A DNA stretch of 18,716 bases from Bacteroidales bacterium UBA1756. GTDB taxonomy: Bacteria > Bacteroidota > Bacteroidia > Bacteroidales > WCHB1-69. The position numbers were made by a program, and so were the translations under genes. The notes beneath the pieces are model-generated. The model ran no database searches. It saw nothing but the letters and a program-made list of their open reading frames with translations, and was not told the origin of the DNA. This document shows, piece by piece, positions 7,445 to 14,572 of this stretch (its first letter is position 1; every line of letters starts with the position of its first letter). The DNA lies in NCBI GenBank assembly GCA_002314795.1, contig DCHI01000050.1, positions 1-18,716 on the forward strand, in the 5' to 3' direction.

Positions 7445-7622
7445 GCTTGGCCGCATAGGAAATGTCTATTAGAAGGTAACAGTGAGCGTCCGCGTACTGC
7501 GTGGGCGTTCTTATCTAATAGACAGGGTCAGGCCAAGCACCCGGAATGTGGATAAGTTTCGTCCACGTTTTTTGGTGCTTGGTCTGCAAGGTTTTAGGCA
7601 AATGGCAAACGCGCCTAAAACC
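7445..7622 (+). ncRNA. Highly structured leader RNA upstream of and into the first operon gene
   Basis: Nested and consecutive pairings are visible. GCTTGGCC (7445-7452) pairs with GGCCAAGC (7531-7538). Inside that, TGTCTATTAGA (7463-7473) pairs with TCTAATAGACA (7514-7524). Innermost, 7484-7495 pairs with 7499-7510 over 12 bp, including four G-U pairs that make sense only in RNA. A second hairpin joins CCAAGCACC (7533-7541) to GGTGCTTGG (7574-7582) and continues as GGAATGTGGA (7543-7552) with TCCACGTTTT (7562-7571). A third pairs GGTTTTAGGC (7590-7599) with GCCTAAAACC (7613-7622). Bases 7533-7538 are shared by the first and second structures, which therefore compete. I do not recognise a known RNA family. 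It may be a cis-regulator, an independent small RNA, or a mobile repeat. Confidence 0.65.
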
Positions 7623-8252
7623 AAAACAGTGCCCGATAATACCCAAGTGAAATCGAAACAGCGGGTTGCGGATCACGGCGAGGTGTTTACCAACCCGCGC
7701 GAGGTGAACGCTATGCTCGACCTGGTGAAGGACGAAACCCTTCGCATCGACAGCCGTTTTCTTGAACCTGCCTGCGGTGACGGCAATTTCCTCATCGAAA
7801 TCCTGCGCCGCAAAATGTCGGTTGTGAATGAACGTTATGCCGACTCCGAGTGGAAAAAATACACCTTGCAGGCCGTTTGCTCCATCTATGGCATTGAGTT
7901 ACTGGCCGATAATGCGGAACAATGTCGCCAACGACTATTTGATTTGGTCGTTGAAAATCTGCCCGACCGTTTATCCGAGAATGAGTTTTTGGAAAACGTC
8001 CGTTACATTTTCAACCGCAACATTGTGCAAGGCGATGCCTTGACCTACACCGCCGCCAATGGCAAACCCATTGTGTTCACTGAGTGGACTTTCATAGATG
8101 ATAAAGTCCAGCGTCGTGATTTTCAGTTTGATTTTTTAGTGAAGAAGGAACATCAGTATTCGCTTTTTGATGAAAAGGGTGAAGCACAGGAGTTTGATGA
8201 GCCGGTGCGTGAATATCCTTTAGTTCATTACACCAAAATCCACACACTATGA
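7602..8252 (+). CDS. Small SAM-motif DNA methyltransferase-like subunit without NPPY
   Basis: This 216-residue protein has the SAM-binding motif I of N6-adenine DNA methyltransferases (FLEPACGDGNFL, residues 53-64) preceded by HGEVFTNPREVNAMLDLV. It ends without the catalytic (N/D)PP(Y/F) motif IV. From memory, small proteins of this size and sequence often precede Eco57I-like methylases, so it is probably a normal subunit rather than a fragment. It may work with the next protein as a split or paired methyltransferase. The frame is open from 7482, but I chose the ATG at 7602: the resulting N-terminus is typical, and the upstream part consists of the RNA hairpins. The start codon lies in the loop of a hairpin. 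Its stop overlaps the next ATG by four bases (ATGA), which suggests translational coupling. Confidence 0.8.
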   Translation: MANAPKTKTVPDNTQVKSKQRVADHGEVFTNPREVNAMLDLVKDETLRIDSRFLEPACGDGNFLIEILRRKMSVVNERYADSEWKKYTLQAVCSIYGIELLADNAEQCRQRLFDLVVENLPDRLSENEFLENVRYIFNRNIVQGDALTYTAANGKPIVFTEWTFIDDKVQRRDFQFDFLVKKEHQYSLFDEKGEAQEFDEPVREYPLVHYTKIHTL

Positions 8253-9751
8253 AAAATAATGTATCCGATGTTTTGAACTGTTTGGCGAACCTGAGCAGCG
8301 ATGAGGTTTTCACTTCTCCAGAGTTAGCCAATCAGATGTTGGACTTGCTTCCCCAGGAACTTTTCCGAAGTCCTGCAACCAAGTTTCTTGACCCTTGCAG
8401 CAAAAGCGGGGTTTTTCTACGGGAAATAGCCAAACGGCTTTTAGTTGGTTTGGAGAAGCAAATACCCGACCTGCAAAAGCGAATCGACCACATAATGAGC
8501 CAGCAGTTATTCGGTATTGCTCTTACGCAGCTCACGTCTGAAATGAGCCGTCGCACATTGTATTGTACAAAAAAAGCCAATGGTAAATATTCGGTGGCCA
8601 CCTGTTTCAAGGACGGACAAGGCAATTTGCGGTATATGCGTTGCAAGCATACTTGGCAGAACGGAAAATGTTCCTGTTGTGGTGCAAACCGTGCTCAGTA
8701 CGACCGCGATGAAACCATTGAAAACTATGCTTATCCATTCATTCACAAAAACTTAAACGAAATTTTCAAAGATATGCAATTCGATGTCATTATAGGAAAC
8801 CCGCCATACCAAATGAGCGATGGAGGAGATACAGAAGAGAGACAAAGAGGTGGGGCAATTCCATTGTACCATTTGTTTATCCAACAAGCACTTAAATTAA
8901 ATCCACAATACTTGACAATGATTGTTCCATCAAGATGGTTTGCTGGAGGCAGAGGTTTGGATGATTTCAGAAATACTATGCTTCATGACACTCATATTCA
9001 ACAAATAATAGATTACCCACTATCTTCAGAGTGTTTCCCTGGAGTTGAAATAAAAGGTGGTGTTTGTTATTTTTTATGGAATAAAAAACACAAAGGCAAT
9101 TGTATTATCACGACTATCCGAAACAGTGAGCAATCAATATTAGAAAGACCATTATTGGAAAAAGGGTGCGACACATTTATTAGATATAACGAAGCAATTC
9201 CAATTCTCGGAAAAGTTCAAAAATTCAAAGAAAGGACAATGAACGAATTTGTAAGTTCACAAAAACCATTTGGATTAAGAACCTACGTGACAGGAAGGAG
9301 TAAGCCTTTTGAAAAATCAATAACGCTCTACGCAAACAAAAGTATCGGCTATGTTTCAAAAGATGAAATAATACAAAATTTTGAGTGGGTTAATAAGTTC
9401 AAGATTTTTATTTCCAGAGCATACGGTGCTGGCGAAGATTTTCCTCATCAAATAATAAACCAACCAATATTTGGCAACAAAGGAACTTGTTGTACAGAAA
9501 CATATATGGTTATTGGTCCGTATGATACCAAGCAAGAAACTGAAAATGTGATTACATACATTAAAACCAAGTTTTTTAGGTTTATGGTTTTATTAAAAAA
9601 GAACACCCAAGATGCGCCATCAAGGGTCTATTCTTTTGTTCCCCTCCAAGACTTTTCGCACCCGTGGACGGATGAAATGTTGTATGAAAAGTATGGCTTA
9701 AGTGAGGAAGAAATTGCCTTTATAGAATCGATGATAAAACCAATGGAATAA
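8249..9751 (+). CDS. Eco57I-like N6-adenine DNA methyltransferase with Cys-rich insertion
   Basis: This 500-residue protein is the likely modification enzyme of the operon, transferring methyl from SAM to adenine at the operon's target site. Motif I is atypical (FLDPCSKSGVFL, residues 47-58). Motif IV is intact, NPPY at 184-187 within FDVIIGNPPYQMSDGG. Between them lies a Cys-rich stretch with Cys106, Cys119, Cys132, His134, Cys141, Cys143 and Cys144, which could bind zinc. Residues ~190-450 form the probable target-recognition region. They are encoded by clearly more AT-rich DNA, with many AGA, ATA and TTA codons, than either end, which suggests specificity swapping. The end (SRVYSFVPLQDFSHPWTDEM) is typical of this methylase type. 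It overlaps the upstream gene by four bases and sits one base before the next. Confidence 0.88.
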   Translation: MKNNVSDVLNCLANLSSDEVFTSPELANQMLDLLPQELFRSPATKFLDPCSKSGVFLREIAKRLLVGLEKQIPDLQKRIDHIMSQQLFGIALTQLTSEMSRRTLYCTKKANGKYSVATCFKDGQGNLRYMRCKHTWQNGKCSCCGANRAQYDRDETIENYAYPFIHKNLNEIFKDMQFDVIIGNPPYQMSDGGDTEERQRGGAIPLYHLFIQQALKLNPQYLTMIVPSRWFAGGRGLDDFRNTMLHDTHIQQIIDYPLSSECFPGVEIKGGVCYFLWNKKHKGNCIITTIRNSEQSILERPLLEKGCDTFIRYNEAIPILGKVQKFKERTMNEFVSSQKPFGLRTYVTGRSKPFEKSITLYANKSIGYVSKDEIIQNFEWVNKFKIFISRAYGAGEDFPHQIINQPIFGNKGTCCTETYMVIGPYDTKQETENVITYIKTKFFRFMVLLKKNTQDAPSRVYSFVPLQDFSHPWTDEMLYEKYGLSEEEIAFIESMIKPME

Positions 9752-9752
9752 T

Positions 9753-12296
9753 ATGAAAACCAAGCAAGAGATATTACCTGAATTTCAGCGTTTTACACCA
9801 CAGATTTATGCCTATAGCGATACGCATTTTCCTGGCCAGTTGAAAATTGGTGACACTACCCGTGAAGATGTCAATGTTCGCATTGATGAGCAGCACCCTA
9901 TCATCACTCCCGGAAAAACGTATCAATTAGAGTGGTTTGACACCGCTTTTTATGCAGACGGCAGTGGCAATTATTTTCGTGACCACGCCGTGCACGAAGT
10001 GCTGCGGAAAAATGGTTTTGAAAATACAGCCGGCGAATGGTATCGTTGTACGCTTGAAGATGTGAAAAACGCCTACCAATCGGTGAAACATCGCACTTAT
10101 TTTGAACCTAAGCGAACGCTCGATTTTGGGATGCGCGACGAACAGAAAGAAGCAGTGGAGGTCACTTATAACTATTTCCAAACGACACGGCGGAGAGGAG
10201 ATGAACCATTGCACTTCCTGTGGAACGCCAAAATGCGTTTCGGAAAAACCTTCACGGCCTATCAGTTAGCAAAAAGGATGAATGCCAAACGCATGTTGGT
10301 ACTTACTTTCAAACCTGCGGTAGAGAATGCCTGGCGAGACGACCTTCTGCAACATGTGGATTTTGAAGGATGGCAGTTCTTCAGTTCGCATGATGGCGGT
10401 TCTCCCAATGACTTGGATCAGACAAAACCGATTGTCTGTTTCGGTTCTTTCCAAGATTATTTGGGAAAGAGCCGTACAGGCGGCATAAAAACAAAAAATG
10501 AGTGGGTCCATACAATACAATGGGATTTGATAATTCTTGACGAATATCATTTCGGTGCTTGGAACGAGAACTCGAAAACACTTTTGGACATTGGGGAAGG
10601 ACAATCAAGAAACGACCTTCTTGAAATGAACGAAATTCTGCAGGAAGACGGATTGGATGTGGTCAGCGGCAAACTCTTTGATGAAGAACAGATGCCCATT
10701 ACGGGTAATCATTACCTGTATTTAAGTGGAACGCCGTTTCGTGCCATCGCATCGGGAGAGTTTATGGAAAACCAGATTTTCAACTGGACTTATCAGGATG
10801 AGCAAACTGCTAAAGCTACTTGCAAAGAAACACCTAATCCATACGCTGAATTGCCGACAATGGTAATGATGACCTACCAAATGCCTAATGATTTGGGTGA
10901 GTTGATTGAACAATACGATATGGACGAATTTGATTTGAATGAATTTTTCCGTGCAGAAGGGAAGGGCGAAAATGCAAAATTCGTTCATAAAAACGCTGTT
11001 CAAAAATGGTTGGATATCATTCGTGGCAAGGCATCGATTTTCACCAAAAGCAATTCTCCGCTCAATCAGAAACCAGCATTGCCCTTTGATGACAGCCGTC
11101 TGCTGGACAAATGTAACCATACAATGTGGTTTATGCACAGCGTTGCTTCGTGTGATGCTATGGAAAATCTACTGCATCAGCCGGCAAACAATTTCTACCA
11201 AAACTATCATATCGTGAATTGCAGTGGCGCGGGGGCTGGAATAGGTATTGATGCTCTTCAACCAGTTAAAAAGGCAGTGGGCGACAATCCCGTGTTAACG
11301 AAAACAATCACACTTACTTGCGGAAAACTCACCACTGGGGTGACTATCAAACCTTTGTCGGGAATCCTGATGCTCCGAAATTGTTCCTCTCCGGAAACCT
11401 ATTTCCAGTCGGCATTTCGTGTGCAGTCGCCTTGGACCATTGAAAGTGAAGACCATAAAACCAAAATAATTCAAAAGCATACCTGTTACGTTTTCGACTT
11501 CGCGCCCAACAGAGCGTTGCGTCAAGTGGTGAGCTATGCAAATAAACTGAGTACTGACCAAACCAAGAATGCGACACAAAAAGTGGATGAATTTATCAAT
11601 TTTTTACCCATCTTGCAATTTGATGGAAGTAGTATGCAAATTGTAAATGCCACTGAAATTCTTGATTATATAGACAATGGAACAAGTGCCTCTTTGCTTG
11701 CAAGACGTTGGAATAGTGCCTCCTTGGTGAATGTCGACAATCAAACTTTGTTTCGTGTGATGAATAATGCTGCCGCGATGGAAGCCATTATGAAAATTGA
11801 AGGATTCAGAGCTTTGGGCGGTGATATTATTCAAACTATCGTCAACAAGGCAGACAAAATCAAAAAACTCAAGAAAAAAGGCGACCGAATATCCAATGAA
11901 GAGAAGAAAAAACTCACAGCCGAAGAGACAGAATTTAAAAGCAAGCGCAAACAAGTACAGGAGAAGTTGATGAAATTTGCCACTCGCATTCCGATTTTTA
12001 TGTATCTAACTGATTATCGGGAAGAATCACTTACGGATATTATTAGAAAATTGGAACCAGAACTTTTTCAGCGCGTCACCTCGCTTACAATACCCGATTT
12101 TGAATTGTTGGTTTCTGTAGGTGTTTTCAATAGCGCGCAGATGAACGATTCCATCTTGTTATTTCGGCGCTTTGAAGACAACTCCTTGGAATACACGGGA
12201 ATCAATAAACATCGTTCTGACGAATATGTAGGCACATTTGACAGCAGGATAAAAAGAAAGGATACCCGAATTGTCGTCGGACAATCAACGAACTGA
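9753..12296 (+). CDS. Restriction subunit: GIY-YIG (T5orf172-like) nuclease fused to SF2 helicase
   Basis: This 847-residue protein is the probable restriction component. Residues ~15-97 resemble the T5orf172/MUG113 branch of GIY-YIG nucleases: FPGQLKIGDTTR with Arg43 of NVRI, then D77-x3-H81 where the branch usually has Glu-x3-His, and EWY at 95-97. A superfamily 2 helicase follows, with Walker A-like KMRFGKTF (GKT 164-166), the DEYH box at 263-266, SGTPFRAI at 325-332, and a motif VI-like Q552-x3-R556-x-Q558. The tail has a charged, coiled-coil-like stretch around residues 690-740. It would translocate on or unwind DNA using ATP and cut with the N-terminal domain, as inferred from the domains. 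It starts one base after the methyltransferase stop. No terminator is seen after it. Confidence 0.85.
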   Translation: MKTKQEILPEFQRFTPQIYAYSDTHFPGQLKIGDTTREDVNVRIDEQHPIITPGKTYQLEWFDTAFYADGSGNYFRDHAVHEVLRKNGFENTAGEWYRCTLEDVKNAYQSVKHRTYFEPKRTLDFGMRDEQKEAVEVTYNYFQTTRRRGDEPLHFLWNAKMRFGKTFTAYQLAKRMNAKRMLVLTFKPAVENAWRDDLLQHVDFEGWQFFSSHDGGSPNDLDQTKPIVCFGSFQDYLGKSRTGGIKTKNEWVHTIQWDLIILDEYHFGAWNENSKTLLDIGEGQSRNDLLEMNEILQEDGLDVVSGKLFDEEQMPITGNHYLYLSGTPFRAIASGEFMENQIFNWTYQDEQTAKATCKETPNPYAELPTMVMMTYQMPNDLGELIEQYDMDEFDLNEFFRAEGKGENAKFVHKNAVQKWLDIIRGKASIFTKSNSPLNQKPALPFDDSRLLDKCNHTMWFMHSVASCDAMENLLHQPANNFYQNYHIVNCSGAGAGIGIDALQPVKKAVGDNPVLTKTITLTCGKLTTGVTIKPLSGILMLRNCSSPETYFQSAFRVQSPWTIESEDHKTKIIQKHTCYVFDFAPNRALRQVVSYANKLSTDQTKNATQKVDEFINFLPILQFDGSSMQIVNATEILDYIDNGTSASLLARRWNSASLVNVDNQTLFRVMNNAAAMEAIMKIEGFRALGGDIIQTIVNKADKIKKLKKKGDRISNEEKKKLTAEETEFKSKRKQVQEKLMKFATRIPIFMYLTDYREESLTDIIRKLEPELFQRVTSLTIPDFELLVSVGVFNSAQMNDSILLFRRFEDNSLEYTGINKHRSDEYVGTFDSRIKRKDTRIVVGQSTN

Positions 12297-12328
12297 GAAT
12301 AGGTTTCTCTCTCTGTTGCGACAACCCT

Positions 12329-12391
12329 TACAAACTTTATAAACTTTACGAACTTTATAAACTTTACAAACTTTACGAACTTTACAAACTC
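12329..12391. repeat. Seven-copy 9-bp tandem repeat
   Basis: Seven consecutive units fit TA(C/T)(A/G)AACTT: 12329-12337, then every nine bases to 12383-12391, with only the last base of the final unit differing. The array fills the gap between two convergent genes and ends right at the stop codon of the minus-strand membrane protein gene (12392). Read in frame it would encode YKL/YEL triplets, but no gene supports that. It is probably a variable-number minisatellite. Confidence 0.85.
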
Positions 12392-13072
12392 CTACTTCTT
12401 TATGCTTAAAATTAAGCCGAGGACTACACCTAAAAGTGCAGCAAAAAGAACTTGGTAATTTCCTGGCAACAAGAAAGTTATTGTGTGAGCGGGATACCAA
12501 AAGAACGGAATGGTTTTCTTGAAGACAAAGCCCCATTGTACGTTCCAGTTGATTTTGTTGGCGATAATGTCTTGGAAGGGGATGGGGGAGAAAAATCCTT
12601 TGAGTGTGCCTCCCGTCTGGGCAATGTGAATGTCGGTGATTTTATGCAAGGTCATAAAGACAGGGGCGAAGATGCTGTTCATCAGTACGCTGATGCAAAA
12701 GGCGACGAGCAATTTTCCCCAGCTGAGCGAGCCGGCGAACCATTCGGCGGACTGTTCTAATCCGAGGTAGGTGAGGAACGTGATGGTACCACTTTTGAAG
12801 ATGGTCATCGCCATTGCGATTCCCATACCGAGGATTCCCCACACAATCATTCGGGGCAATACTCCGAACCCTTTTTCCGTATAGCATCCTTTGCGAATGC
12901 GCAGGGCTAACATTTCACCGAAGGTGGCTAAAATGGCGAACTTGAAGAAACTCATAATCATACCGTGGGTGCTGGTGGCGTAGTTGAATGCGTCCAAAGC
13001 CGCTGGTACAAAAATAAATAATGCAAGCACCGCCGCAACAATAAGCAGGGTGATGAGGTCTGATTTTTTCAT
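12392..13072 (-). CDS. Integral membrane protein, Mpv17/PMP22-like
   Basis: This 226-residue protein has about five or six hydrophobic segments (roughly residues 7-25, 38-58, 70-92, 117-140 and 175-222) and no signal peptide beyond the first span. The end, INWNVQWGFVFKKTIPFFWY followed by PAHTITFLLPGNYQVLFAAL, resembles the Mpv17/PMP22 C-terminal signature with its W...P...LP pattern. The function of bacterial members is unknown. It is the last gene of the minus-strand yceD-rpmF-rdgB group, starting 16 bases after the rdgB stop, so it is probably co-transcribed. Its stop codon abuts the 9-bp repeat array. The membrane location is firm and the family call is moderate. Confidence 0.65.
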   Translation of the reverse strand: MKKSDLITLLIVAAVLALFIFVPAALDAFNYATSTHGMIMSFFKFAILATFGEMLALRIRKGCYTEKGFGVLPRMIVWGILGMGIAMAMTIFKSGTITFLTYLGLEQSAEWFAGSLSWGKLLVAFCISVLMNSIFAPVFMTLHKITDIHIAQTGGTLKGFFSPIPFQDIIANKINWNVQWGFVFKKTIPFFWYPAHTITFLLPGNYQVLFAALLGVVLGLILSIKK

Positions 13073-13088
13073 AAAATTAAAAATGTCG

Positions 13089-13664
13089 TTATTTGCTTTT
13101 TAAAAAATCCGCCAACTTTTGCATCGCAATACCGCGATGGCTGATGGCATTTTTGGCGGTCTCGTCCATTTCGGCGAAGGTCTGTTCAAAGCCGATGGGA
13201 CGGAAGATGGGATCGTAGCCGAAACCCGAAGCCCCGCGTTGTTCGTGGATGATTTCTCCATCAACGCGACCTTCAAAAAAATACCTTTCGCCATTTAAAA
13301 TCAGGGCGACGACGGTTTTGAAGCAGGCCTTACGATTGGTCACTCCTTGCATTTCGGACATCACTTTCCGTACATTGTCCGCAAAATTGCAGTCGGGGCC
13401 GGCGTAACGTGCAGAATAGACGCCCGGACGTCCGTCCAAGGCCTCGATTTCAAGTCCCGTATCGTCGGAAAAGCAGTTGACACCGTATTTTTGGTGGACG
13501 AACTCTGCTTTTTGCAAGGCGTTACCCAACAAAGAATCGGCTGTTTCGGGGATTTCCTCGAAACAGCCAAGTTCTGTAAGTCCTTTCACGTCAAAAGAAG
13601 CCCCCACGATTGCGACAGCTTCCTCTAACTTGTGCCGATTATGCGTTGCGAAAACTAATTCCAT
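13089..13664 (-). CDS. rdgB: RdgB/HAM1 family XTP/dITP pyrophosphatase
   Basis: This 191-residue cytosolic house-cleaning enzyme hydrolyses dITP, ITP and XTP to the monophosphate and pyrophosphate, keeping deaminated purines out of DNA and RNA. Family motifs are all visible: FATHNRHK (residues 5-12, the TxNxxK nucleotide-binding loop), FSDDTGLEIEAL with the catalytic Asp68 (65-76), PGVYSARYAG (80-89), GFGYDPIF (147-154) and SHR (175-177). Length and ends are standard. It starts 26 bases after the rpmF stop and ends 16 bases before the membrane protein gene, which suggests one operon. Confidence 0.95.
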   Translation of the reverse strand: MELVFATHNRHKLEEAVAIVGASFDVKGLTELGCFEEIPETADSLLGNALQKAEFVHQKYGVNCFSDDTGLEIEALDGRPGVYSARYAGPDCNFADNVRKVMSEMQGVTNRKACFKTVVALILNGERYFFEGRVDGEIIHEQRGASGFGYDPIFRPIGFEQTFAEMDETAKNAISHRGIAMQKLADFLKSK

Positions 13665-13690
13665 CGCCCGGCAACTTTTTTTTGTGAAGA

Positions 13691-13879
13691 TTAGGCGTTA
13701 GCGCCTTTGATTTCAATAGCTTGCTTATCTCTGTAGTATCCGCATTCGGGGCATACTCTGTGAGTAAGGATAGCGGCACCGCAGTGGCTGCAGGTAGTCA
13801 GTTGGGGAGCGGTGATGAAATCGTGTGCTCTTCTCTTGTCTCTTCTCATTGCTGAGTGTCTTCTTTTAGGATGTGGCAT
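13691..13879 (-). CDS. rpmF: 50S ribosomal protein L32
   Basis: This 62-residue protein begins MPHPKRRHSAMRRDKRRAHD, the basic start of L32, and carries a zinc ribbon with Cys30, Cys33, Cys43 and Cys46 (CSHC...CPEC). This is the zinc-binding form of L32. It follows the YceD-like gene by 21 bases, the widely conserved yceD-rpmF pairing. Fatty-acid genes (plsX, fabH), which often follow rpmF, are absent here and rdgB follows instead. Confidence 0.96.
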   Translation of the reverse strand: MPHPKRRHSAMRRDKRRAHDFITAPQLTTCSHCGAAILTHRVCPECGYYRDKQAIEIKGANA

Positions 13880-13900
13880 AACTATCTAATTTTAAATTGA

Positions 13901-14449
13901 TTAACGTTTAATATTTTTTAGAGCTTCCCACCGCGGGTCAATTTCGTCACTGTCATTTTCCCGTGAGGTGAGCTCGTCTAATTTTTTCAAGATTTCTGGG
14001 TCGCAGGTTGAATTCCCGTTTTCATCGTCCGGGTGAAGAATCTGTGTAGGTAGGGCCAACGAAATAGATTCATACACATAGTGGAAAAGATCTAATTCAT
14101 AGTCGTTTTCATTGATCATCCACAGGTTGTCTTCCTCTTCCTTCTCTTCTAAATAAGGAATCAGTTTGACGATAATATGGTCTGTGAAGTCTAAATTCAC
14201 ATCCACGGGTTCCAAGCAACGGTCGCAAGGAAGCGTGACATTTCCTTTGAAATGGAAGTCCAACGTAATCATTTTCTCAAAAATCTCCATTTCAATTTGC
14301 AATTTCACAAGTCCTTCCTGCAAGTCGGGAATCTCTGCGAGTTCAAAGAACGTATTGTCACAATCTATTGAATATGAGTGCTTTCCAATTTCAACTCCTG
14401 AAATTCGGAGCTTAAATTCTTCTCGTTTTGGGTTGCTTTTCACCTTCAA
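13901..14449 (-). CDS. yceD: YceD/DUF177 family protein (large-subunit assembly)
   Basis: This protein of about 182 residues carries the DUF177/YceD features: an N-terminal beta-rich part, FKGNVTLPCDRCLEPV with the paired cysteines in the middle, the SISLALPTQILHP segment, and the conserved DPRWEALKNI near the end. The family is linked to 23S rRNA/50S assembly and is nearly always next to rpmF. There is no in-frame ATG near the N-terminus. The frame is open to a TTG at 14464, but that codon lies inside the -7 element TATATTTG, so transcripts should begin near 14455. The start is then a TTG at 14449 or a GTG at 14443, giving a nearly leaderless message. I chose 14449, with modest certainty. 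Confidence 0.85.
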   Translation of the reverse strand: MKVKSNPKREEFKLRISGVEIGKHSYSIDCDNTFFELAEIPDLQEGLVKLQIEMEIFEKMITLDFHFKGNVTLPCDRCLEPVDVNLDFTDHIIVKLIPYLEEKEEEDNLWMINENDYELDLFHYVYESISLALPTQILHPDDENGNSTCDPEILKKLDELTSRENDSDEIDPRWEALKNIKR

Positions 14450-14461
14450 TAAATTGGGCTG

Positions 14462-14469
14462 CAAATATA
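14462..14469 (-). promoter_or_regulatory. -7 promoter element of the yceD-rpmF-rdgB operon
   Basis: On the minus strand TATATTTG matches TAnnTTTG. It is so close to the coding region that the leader can be only about 6-14 bases, depending on the start codon. Confidence 0.6.
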
Positions 14470-14505
14470 CAGTTTTTTACGTTTGAGAAAGGGGCCTCCA
14501 TTTAT

Positions 14506-14547
14506 TTTTTCTAAAAAAAACAAAAAAGGGATGCAAAGCTGCATCCC
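14506..14547 (-). terminator. Rho-independent terminator of the DUF1573 gene
   Basis: Read on the minus strand, GGGATGCA pairs with TGCATCCC (14528-14547, loop of four bases) and is followed by TTTTTTG and a further eight T. It lies 25 bases after the stop of the DUF1573 gene and also separates it from the yceD promoter. Confidence 0.85.
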
Positions 14548-14572
14548 TGTAGGTTTATGGTGTTTTCGCGGC

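Noticed and set aside
7533..7582. Intrinsic terminator in the leader
   Set aside because: The hairpin is strong, but no T-tract follows (TCTGCAAGG), so simple rho-independent termination is unlikely.
7482..7601. Longer N-terminus for the first methyltransferase subunit
   Set aside because: The extra 40 residues are encoded by the hairpins of the leader RNA and are not like the family. The ATG at 7602 gives a normal start.
7590..7622. Integron attC-like site
   Set aside because: Although TAGGC...GCCTA resembles parts of an attC, the GTTRRRY/RYYYAAC core sites, the extra-helical bases and an integrase are not seen.
12329..12391. CRISPR-like array
   Set aside because: The units are contiguous 9-mers with no spacers and no cas genes nearby. 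It is a simple tandem repeat.
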